Source: Sphaerulina vaccinii (taxonomy: Eukaryota; Ascomycota; Dothideomycetes; Mycosphaerellales; Mycosphaerellaceae). Taken from it: 64,000 bases of DNA. Shown here in pieces: positions 57,479-64,000 of this stretch. The notes below the pieces were generated by a model. The model worked only from the letters and a program-made list of their open reading frames with translations. It searched no databases and was not told the DNA's origin. The translations under genes and the position numbers were made by a program. The stretch covers positions 62,001-126,000 of the forward strand of contig JAKUDP010000011.1 in the NCBI GenBank assembly GCA_022570795.1. Direction: 5' to 3'. Positions within the stretch are counted from its first letter, which is position 1; every line of letters begins with the position of its first letter.

Positions 57479-60400
57479 CTAGCCAAATTTATGCGGACTT
57501 TCCTCTCCCATCTCCATTTCCTCATCTCCTCCTTCTCTCTCATCTCCCTCCCTCTCATCATCTATACTATTGATAAACTTCCTCATCTTCCCTACATCAA
57601 TCCGAGCGCCAGCGAGTTCCCCAGCACCACCAAAAGCCCCCCGACCCTGAACCTTATCCTCACCAATTCCCAAAACAGGTACAACCCCAACCCTCCCATG
57701 CGCACAAACAAATGGCCAAACACAACCACTTAAACCTTTGACCAAACTCTCACAGTCCTGTTTGGAGAGAATGTCATTGAACATGATCGCTGAACGACAG
57801 GCGCGAGATTGGATCATTGAGAGGAGTTTGGGAGGTATCTTAGGTAAAAAGTGCAGCCACTGGGAAGGAGTGTCGTGAGCCTCTCTAGCAGCATCGTTTC
57901 TGGCAGCAGACGTGGATGTGGTAGGTTTACGAGTGCCGTCCTCGATACTCCAGACTTCAGAGCGAAGGAGTTCGATTGCCAAGGCGGGAAAATTGCTGCA
58001 GCGTTCTGCGATGACTGAGGGGAGGTGAGTTATGATCAAACGTCTCTTCACCCCAGTTCTATCATGGTGTTCCAGGCCGGAAGAGAGAGTTGGTGAAGGG
58101 AGAGTATACCGTACTCCCCAATATTCAAAATGCTCCGCGATCCTAGGTCGACCAAACATCTCAGCTTCCCTTTCAGAGATTTCGAACTGTAAAGTCCTTG
58201 CACGAGTGGTGTTGTGGAGCAGAGAGGAGGATTTGATGACTGACCCATCTGACTCGCTTTCTCGCAACATCGAGGTGAGGAGGTCTTCTAAGATGATCCT
58301 TTCAGAAGCGGCGTGTTGGTCAATCAATACCAGCACCTTCCCGCCACCGTTCTCGTTGTTGTCGCCCTCGCTGGCGCTCGATGGCATTTTGACAAGTATG
58401 AATTTCCGATCAACTTGTCCGATAATTTTTGCATGTTTGAGTGCAGATTTTGAAAGTTTCGTTCCTGCACTTCCTGCAGCATGGTTTGAGAATGCTTCAG
58501 CGTATTTGTCATCGGGACAACATCTTCTGTCTTCTTCGAGTTGTTCAATTAGACCAGGACCGTTGAGTGAGGCTGTGGGTATGGGTTCCTCCTTTCGATG
58601 ACTGAAGATGGGGTTCTTCCATGATGCGAGGAAAGTGGGGAGCCAAGGATCCTTGGTCTCGGGTCTCGTATTTGCAGATGCACTTCGGCGAGACAAGCTA
58701 ATTGGTCTGCCAGCGGAGGATACGGCAGGGTCGATCGCGGCGCGATGGCGAGAACCAGTCTGCGAGGGAGCTCGACGGCCTGTCTTATAGGGTATAGGAA
58801 GTACAACACCTGTCCTCGAGTTCACTTGAAAGACCTGTTTGCTGATTGGATCTGTCCAGGTCGTCATAACTTTACCATTGAGCTGAGAAGGTTCTGATTG
58901 ACAAGTTTCGGCTGCTAAGAGATCTTCATCGTTAAGCGCGCCAAAGTCATCGCTCGATGGGACCGCAGCAGCTGGTTCGGAGGAACCACTCTTCCGGTGT
59001 GATGAAGTATTGCTGTTGAGTGAGCCTGCTAACATCGGCGGGGCAAACAATTTCCTCGGTGATGGTATGGGCATGGCATCTTTGGCCTCACGTTCAGTGC
59101 ACGGAGATTTGGTAGCTTCAGGATGACAGCATCGGTCGTCTCGACTTTCGAGATCGGACCTTTGGAGTAATCTGGCTGGAGATTGAACACTCTGGTGCTC
59201 GCTCTTGACCAGAGCTTCCTTTGGGGTGCCCGTCCCGCTGAGCAGACATCGAGACAGACCCGATCGAGCACGGCTGAGCCCATGCCAGTCACCAGTCTCA
59301 TTCGTATCGTCTACAAAAGCTGGTTGAGCCATGAATTGCTCGGTAGACAGGTCCACGATTCGTTGACACTTGTGAGAGTCGGTACTATCTGGTGTCCGAA
59401 CGTCTTGCCACGAAGCCGAAGTCGCAGGTCTTGAGTGTTCTGACATAGTCGATTGTCGGGAATTAGCACCAGATTGACTGGCAGGTGCAGGCGACTGTTG
59501 ATCTTCGTTCCTCTTCTTCCTCCTCCTCTTCCTCGGGCGGAAGTGATTGCTTTCCAGCCATGCATGAACAGTAGCCTCGAGCACTCGAACAAGACTCTGC
59601 ATCGTAGTTTCGTTCATATAACCACCACTCCTTTGATTATCCCGAAAGCTGACTTGCACGAAATACATAGCATGCCGATCGATTCCAGCAGATGGCTTCC
59701 CGCCATCAAGGTCTTCGACGAGTCCAAAGCTGCTGTTCTCGAAGACCTTGTTTACAGCATGATAGAACTCATTCGAGGTGCACGGAGTGATGCCGATTGC
59801 GAGGAACTGGCATTGTTTCGTGGGAGCTGGGTCGAGACATATCACTCCCTGCAGAGTAATCAGAGACGTGGACGCCGAAAGAGGGATCCATTTTTGTCGT
59901 GACTCCATGGGCGCGAGACCAGCTTGAAGAAGGATAGGCATAGCATCGCGGATATCGTGCTTCGTGGATCTTGAGGTGAGTGCTCTTTCCGTCAACGCAC
60001 CAGAACTTCCGCTTGTCAGATTGAAAGTCTTGCCTGTATTTGTGTCTCTGACTTTGACTGCGCATGTAGTATGCCATGCTAGCAGAAGAGCGACGATACC
60101 ATGTCTGAGCTCCTGCCACGCCTTCCCATCTTCGGAAGGCAAAGCACGTTGCTTCACTCGTACTGGCATGTTGCCGAAGAGATCTCGGACGGTAACACTC
60201 GTCCCGTGTTTCTGATGCATGTTCGTAAAGATGGAGCTCTCCTGGAGATTATTATCGACTTGTCGGGAGATGACCTTCCCATGATGTAGAGTAAGTATGC
60301 TCTCCCCACCATCTCCTGCAACATGCGAAGCGATAATGAGCAAAGACATGGCGCTCAGCTCCGCCAGAAAACACCCAGCCTGGCCATGAGTCTGCTTCAT

Positions 60401-60691
60401 CGCCTCCATCTTTGATGTACAATACATCTCCCCCACCCCACCTTGCTCTCGAAACTCGGAAGCCGGTATTCCGCTTCCATCATCTTCGACAGAGCAGTTT
60501 CCTCGTCTCCAGTCTACCAGTATGGAGATATTCTTGGCATTGGCATCAAGGCTGTTTTCTAGCAAAGAGAAGATCACGCCTTGGAGGGAAGTGATGTGTT
60601 TTGAGGAGTGGATTTGAGAAATTGCTTCCGGCGACAGTGGGAGGATTCGACCTGGTTTGGCTTCTACTCGATGTCGTGGTTGTTCGTTCAT
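57479..60691 (-). CDS. MLH3: DNA mismatch repair protein Mlh3
   Basis: 1070 aa from the ATG at 60691 (MNEQPRHRVEAKPGRIL). The frame extends further upstream, but the conserved MutL start is ILPLSPEAISQIHSSKHI. The N-terminal GHKL ATPase has SLLENSLDANA (catalytic Glu and Asn), EDDGSGIP and GEMYCTSK, with the fungal Mlh3-type CFLAELSAMSLL in place of FRGEAL. A long disordered linker follows. The C-terminal endonuclease domain has DQHAASERIILE (residues 791-802; DQHA-X2-E-X4-E), ACRSAIMF and CAHGR, which supply metal ligands. Mlh3 pairs with Mlh1 as MutL-gamma, nicking DNA in mismatch repair and resolving meiotic crossovers. No intron is needed and no lesion is seen. Confidence 0.92.
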   Translation of the reverse strand: MNEQPRHRVEAKPGRILPLSPEAISQIHSSKHITSLQGVIFSLLENSLDANAKNISILVDWRRGNCSVEDDGSGIPASEFREQGGVGEMYCTSKMEAMKQTHGQAGCFLAELSAMSLLIIASHVAGDGGESILTLHHGKVISRQVDNNLQESSIFTNMHQKHGTSVTVRDLFGNMPVRVKQRALPSEDGKAWQELRHGIVALLLAWHTTCAVKVRDTNTGKTFNLTSGSSGALTERALTSRSTKHDIRDAMPILLQAGLAPMESRQKWIPLSASTSLITLQGVICLDPAPTKQCQFLAIGITPCTSNEFYHAVNKVFENSSFGLVEDLDGGKPSAGIDRHAMYFVQVSFRDNQRSGGYMNETTMQSLVRVLEATVHAWLESNHFRPRKRRRKKRNEDQQSPAPASQSGANSRQSTMSEHSRPATSASWQDVRTPDSTDSHKCQRIVDLSTEQFMAQPAFVDDTNETGDWHGLSRARSGLSRCLLSGTGTPKEALVKSEHQSVQSPARLLQRSDLESRDDRCCHPEATKSPCTEREAKDAMPIPSPRKLFAPPMLAGSLNSNTSSHRKSGSSEPAAAVPSSDDFGALNDEDLLAAETCQSEPSQLNGKVMTTWTDPISKQVFQVNSRTGVVLPIPYKTGRRAPSQTGSRHRAAIDPAVSSAGRPISLSRRSASANTRPETKDPWLPTFLASWKNPIFSHRKEEPIPTASLNGPGLIEQLEEDRRCCPDDKYAEAFSNHAAGSAGTKLSKSALKHAKIIGQVDRKFILVKMPSSASEGDNNENGGGKVLVLIDQHAASERIILEDLLTSMLRESESDGSVIKSSSLLHNTTRARTLQFEISEREAEMFGRPRIAEHFEYWGVRYTLPSPTLSSGLEHHDRTGVKRRLIITHLPSVIAERCSNFPALAIELLRSEVWSIEDGTRKPTTSTSAARNDAAREAHDTPSQWLHFLPKIPPKLLSMIQSRACRSAIMFNDILSKQDCESLVKGLSGCVWPFVCAHGRVGVVPVLGIGEDKVQGRGAFGGAGELAGARIDVGKMRKFINSIDDEREGDEREGGDEEMEMGEESPHKFG

Positions 60692-61109
60692 GGTGGCAAA
60701 TGCCGTGTGCGAATGCGACTTCTTCGCGATTCGTTGTGCTTGTGAGGTGGCATATTGAGTAAGATGCTGTTCTTGTTGTGAGATGTCCGGAGCCACAATG
60801 TATATTCCTCTCGTCTCTTCTGGTTGATGGTGGCGCTGAGGTGTAGTCAAATTAAGGAGTGAGCGGCAGTGAAAGAGAGTTCGTTTGGCTGAAACGTGGG
60901 CCATGCAGGGAGAAAGAGTGTGGAGAACGAGGCGGAAGCTTCCCGAGGAGACTGGACTCTTACCTCTACGCAACAACCAACTCTTCTCCCTCTACTGCTA
61001 CAACAACGTGATCACTCTCATTCTCGACGACTTTCCGAACCGACCAGTGCATATCGGCGACTTCAACTGCCGAGTCTGCTCCCACTGAGAAAAGAGGAGG
61101 AGGAGGAAG
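60692..61109. promoter_or_regulatory. Divergent promoter region of MLH3 and the Ser-rich gene
   Basis: 418 bp between two start codons. Open frames crossing it start with GTG or TTG and are leader sequence. A purine tract (about 61091-61109) precedes the right-hand ATG. No confident factor sites were recognised. Confidence 0.4.
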
Positions 61110-62608
61110 ATGGCAACCGCCGAAGTGGCCAGCAGACCAGCAGGTATGAAGGAGTTGTTGCTCAACTCTCTTTTACCCATACTTGTACTAATATCTGTAT
61201 AGAGCGCCCTCTCAAACGCCGACCTTTCGCCAATTTCGTCAAGCGACTCACAAACTTCAAAAGCAGCAATGACCAGAAGAAAGAGGAGAGAGCAGGAGGC
61301 GGAGGAGGAGTCTTGAAGCATAAGAAGAACAACACTCTTCCCACCAAGAACAACCCGTACCCACAGTCAGGACACCTCCACGAAGCGCATCAAGCGAGTC
61401 AGCCATCCTTCAGCACATCCGGCCAAGAACAGTTCGAAAACGCGTCGTTTCGCAGTTCAGTACAAGACCGCGATGGTCTACACAACAGTGGGAACAAGAG
61501 CGGAGCACCTACTCTCGCTACAGTACAAAGCGGCGCCGCTGTCACGACTTCTTCCACCGCGCAGCCGGGGACGAGCACGTTTAGTTCTCCGAATCATAGC
61601 GACCATTCGTTAGCGACGACTTTGACCACCATCCAGAGCACCGGCACTCCTGGACATGGCATTCACAGCAATGGACAGAGTCAGCCAAATGGCTCTCAAT
61701 TCTCCCATCAATACCCTGTCTCACCAGGTCCATCAACATCCGGTAACATAACTGCGAGCGCTATTCCTCGACACCTCCACACCGACTCAACCTCGACATC
61801 GATAGCGAATACTCCTGCGACGTATAATTCTGCTACGGCGAATAACATGCTCTCAGACAATGCTAGCATCTTGACGCTGGCATCGAGCTCAAAGAGGAGG
61901 AGAAGAAGTATGGATACAGATGCTTCTGTTCGCGCATTGGCTCCTGGATCGACATTCGGCGGGAGTCGCGAAAGCTTGCCTTTGAGTGTGCTGAGCGGAC
62001 AAGTCGATCCGAGCAGGCAGAGTATGAGTGGTACGGAGAGAGGATATGCCAGTGCTGAGAGAGCATCTGTATACTCGAGCTCTGGTCTTGCACGAGAAAT
62101 ACCCCCGTCATCAGCAGGAGGAGGTGTGGTGTCTGCATTGCAATCCGAACGAAACAGCACATATTACCAACGTCCCGGCGACGCTAAATCCCTCCGCTCA
62201 ATCACCAACATTCGCCAAGACAAGGATATCGATTCTCGCTCCATCACCAATACAGAAGCCGATAAGCCTTCACAATACGACGCTCGCAGTCTCCACACTG
62301 GAGGAAATGGGAAAGAAGACGTCGCGTCTCTCCGCAGCGTCGACGCCGTGAAATCTCTCGCGGAGAGTAGGATGGACGATGCGAGGAGTGGCGGCGTATA
62401 TGGTGGTGGAAACGAACATGCGAGGAATGGTAGCATCACTGGCGTGTATGCTCCCTCTCTACTGCGGCAGACGAGTGCGGCTGGGACGCTGGATTTGCAG
62501 TCGAGACGAAGCAGCAACTTTGATCAACATGAGAGTAATGTGAAGGAGGGTGAGACTAAGGAGGAGGATCAGGGGAAGCAACAGGAGATTCCGGGTGGGG
62601 TGTTTTGA
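61110..62608 (+). CDS. Ser/Thr-rich disordered protein of unknown function
   Basis: Exon 1 (61110-61143, MATAEVASRPA) and exon 2 (61203-62608), joined over a 59-bp intron (GTATGA..TATAG), give 479 aa. Right after the junction, ERPLKRRPFANFVKRLTNFK is a basic, probably conserved segment. It is followed by a long low-complexity region rich in Ser, Thr, Gly and Gln. Other local features are SKRRRRSMDTD (a possible nuclear localisation signal) and several Arg-x-x-Ser sites that could be phosphorylated (KSLRSI, ASLRSV, RRSSNF). No signal peptide, membrane segment or known domain is seen. The last residues are Glu/Lys-rich. Subcellular role unknown. Confidence 0.65.
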
Positions 62609-62834
62609 TGTGATGGTCGAGGGGCCCAAGAGATGAGCGTTTTCTGTGAAGGAGACATCTGAGCTGGGGAAGAGACTGAGGAAGCGGAACGAGCTTGAGT
62701 GCAAAGGGGATGGAGAGGTGTAAGATATGTCTGCAGCCGGGGTTCTGGTATGATTGAGATGGGACAGATAAGTAGCACGATACCCCAAACTGCATGCAAG
62801 TCGTTTCGCACCCATCTTCTCGGAACAAGTGAGA
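62609..62834. other. Short convergent intergenic spacer
   Basis: Contains the 3' ends of the Ser-rich gene and the acyltransferase gene. Nothing further is seen. Confidence 0.4.
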
Positions 62835-64000
62835 TTATCGCATCTTCAACGAGTAGTAGTCGCCCCTCAACACACTCTTCACTTTCTCCCCAAGAAAATA
62901 AGGCGGCCATATCCTCCACCACCCGAGCTCCTCAAATGGCACAATCAGAAACCTGAACCCAAAACTCATGAAAAGCAACACCCAAACCACTCTCAAACCC
63001 CTCGCCACGACCCTCCCACACCCCAACGCTGCAAGCACCTTCTCAACAACCAAATCCTCCATCAAGATCCCAAAAGGCTGCACGAAAAAGAATCCTGCAA
63101 TTCTCAATCTCAACTCCCACGCACTATACTTCGACTTCGGCTCCGGCGGTACCATACCCATATGCGTAATCCCACTTAACAAGAAGGCACTTGAACAAAT
63201 CATCGCATACCTCGCTATACCACCTCTTTTCAAACCGATCTTGGTAGCTAAAGCCCTGCCCGGTTCCGAAACAGCATGTCTCATCTGTTGATGCCACCAT
63301 TTACCCCAGAGACCTCGTAATCCATTGTCTAGAACGGAGGAAAACGGACCGAAATGGGGACGTGGCCAGAGGTGAGGAGACCATTTGTGCGCTGAGCCAT
63401 TGAAGGGGTTGAGGAGGAATGACACCGTGACAGGGATGAGATATGCTGGAAGAAACATGATGGTCAGGAGGGAGTAAGTGTACATCCCTAGCGCCAAGGG
63501 TTGGAGAAACCAGGTGGGAGTCCAGTGATGGAGAAATCGAGCCAGGAGATTCCAGGGTGATGTTTCTTCGGGTAGGTGGTGGTGTTGTTCCAAATGGTGA
63601 AGTTGTAAAGATAGTGGCATCCAGATTAACACAGCAGGTAGCAATACGAGCAGGGTCTCCTTCACGAATTTGTTTCGTGTCTGCACGATATAAGGTCCCG
63701 GAACCACCTTCTTTGCTCCATCATCATCATCAGTTCGCCAGCAAGTCAAAGGTCTTTCTGACAACAACGTAAACGTCCATTCTATCCTCTCCACACGTCC
63801 AGCAGGATACCTCCACATCTCACCACTTTCCACTTTCCTCGCAAACTTCCTCCTCGGATCCTTCAAAACCAGAAAGTACAACGACCACCATAACGTATCC
63901 ACGCTAATCACATCCGGACCACGCATTGCGATCCAGGCAAGGATTGTAGAAGCGAAGATGATCGGAAAGACCAATGTTCTTGAAGCATGATGAGAGAGTA
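62835..64000 (-). CDS. Wax-synthase-domain membrane O-acyltransferase (5' end outside window)
   Basis: The frame is open to the right edge, and the apparent start near 63974 is TTG, so the N-terminus lies beyond the window. About 388 residues are visible. Several hydrophobic spans occur (FPIIFASTILAWIAM, TLLVLLPAVLIWMPL, YTYSLLTIMFLPAYLIPVT, RVVWVLLFMSFGFRFLIV). The family signature LWGKWWHQQMRH is followed by a later active-site-like region, FLLSGITHMG, with the conserved His. This is the fungal MBOAT-related wax synthase-like group, which includes acetyltransferases of secondary metabolism; it transfers acyl groups from CoA to alcohols at the ER membrane. The acceptor is unknown. It is about 11.5 kb from the NRPS with housekeeping genes between, so a shared pathway is not supported. 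Confidence 0.78.
   Translation of the reverse strand, partial: LSHHASRTLVFPIIFASTILAWIAMRGPDVISVDTLWWSLYFLVLKDPRRKFARKVESGEMWRYPAGRVERIEWTFTLLSERPLTCWRTDDDDGAKKVVPGPYIVQTRNKFVKETLLVLLPAVLIWMPLSLQLHHLEQHHHLPEETSPWNLLARFLHHWTPTWFLQPLALGMYTYSLLTIMFLPAYLIPVTVSFLLNPFNGSAHKWSPHLWPRPHFGPFSSVLDNGLRGLWGKWWHQQMRHAVSEPGRALATKIGLKRGGIARYAMICSSAFLLSGITHMGMVPPEPKSKYSAWELRLRIAGFFFVQPFGILMEDLVVEKVLAALGCGRVVARGLRVVWVLLFMSFGFRFLIVPFEELGWWRIWPPYFLGEKVKSVLRGDYYSLKMR

Noticed and set aside
60694..60976. N-terminal extension of MLH3 to 60976
   Set aside because: The first codon is TTG and the extension has no similarity to MutL proteins, which begin near the chosen ATG.
60896..61109. N-terminal extension of the Ser-rich protein from 60896
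   Set aside because: The frame begins with GTG. An ATG at 61110 followed by a good intron gives a cleaner start.

Overview
The window reads as nuclear DNA of a filamentous ascomycete, most likely a dothideomycete (Mycosphaerellales-like; this is inference). Genes are spaced and mostly monocistronic, introns are short (about 48-86 bp) with GT..AG ends and often a CTAAC/TTAAC branch site. Extremely AT-rich blocks carry the signature of repeat-induced point mutation (RIP): CpA and TpG are almost absent, TpA is in large excess, and cytosine survives mainly in CpG, CpT and CpC.

Layout. 1-11.6 kb: two RIP-destroyed Gypsy-type LTR retrotransposons, the first with a chromodomain remnant. 11.6-13.05 kb: a small normal-composition island with no assignable gene. 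13.05-16.95 kb: another RIP block. 17.0-39.0 kb: gene island with a PHD-finger-like protein, a membrane-protein fragment, an F-box-like protein, the divergent pair VFA1 (ESCRT/Vps4 partner) and ARG4 (argininosuccinate lyase), a six-unit tandem array of tRNA-like RNA polymerase III-type repeats, a four-exon Cys/His protein with a duplicated C2H2-like module, two secreted peptide-precursor-like genes, a glutathione S-transferase, a protein with two SUMO-interacting motifs, and a cysteine-rich surface-protein fragment that decays at the next RIP block. 39.05-43.5 kb: a RIP-destroyed hAT DNA transposon. 44.0-64.0 kb: a dimodular NRPS interrupted by one in-frame TAG, a SET-domain protein with an apparent frameshift, a small F-box-like protein, an NCBP3/DUF2414-type RNA-binding protein, MLH3, a Ser-rich protein of unknown role, and a wax-synthase-type acyltransferase that leaves the right edge.

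How the parts relate. ARG4, VFA1, NCBP3 and MLH3 are conserved housekeeping genes. The accessory content (NRPS, secreted precursors, surface-protein remnant, F-box proteins) lies between or beside the RIP blocks, as expected of a compartmentalised genome. The most novel item is the gene at 32082-33340 (minus). It encodes a 399-aa secreted precursor cut up by eleven Lys-Arg sites into three families of repeated, mostly amphipathic peptides. Nearly every repeat is preceded by X-Ala/X-Pro dipeptides, which fits Kex2 plus Ste13-type maturation. A second small secreted protein about 1.4 kb away (29985-30652, plus) shares the same kind of processing junction and a similar Gly/Trp-rich segment. The pol III-like array at 24.3-25.6 kb is the second item deserving real attention.
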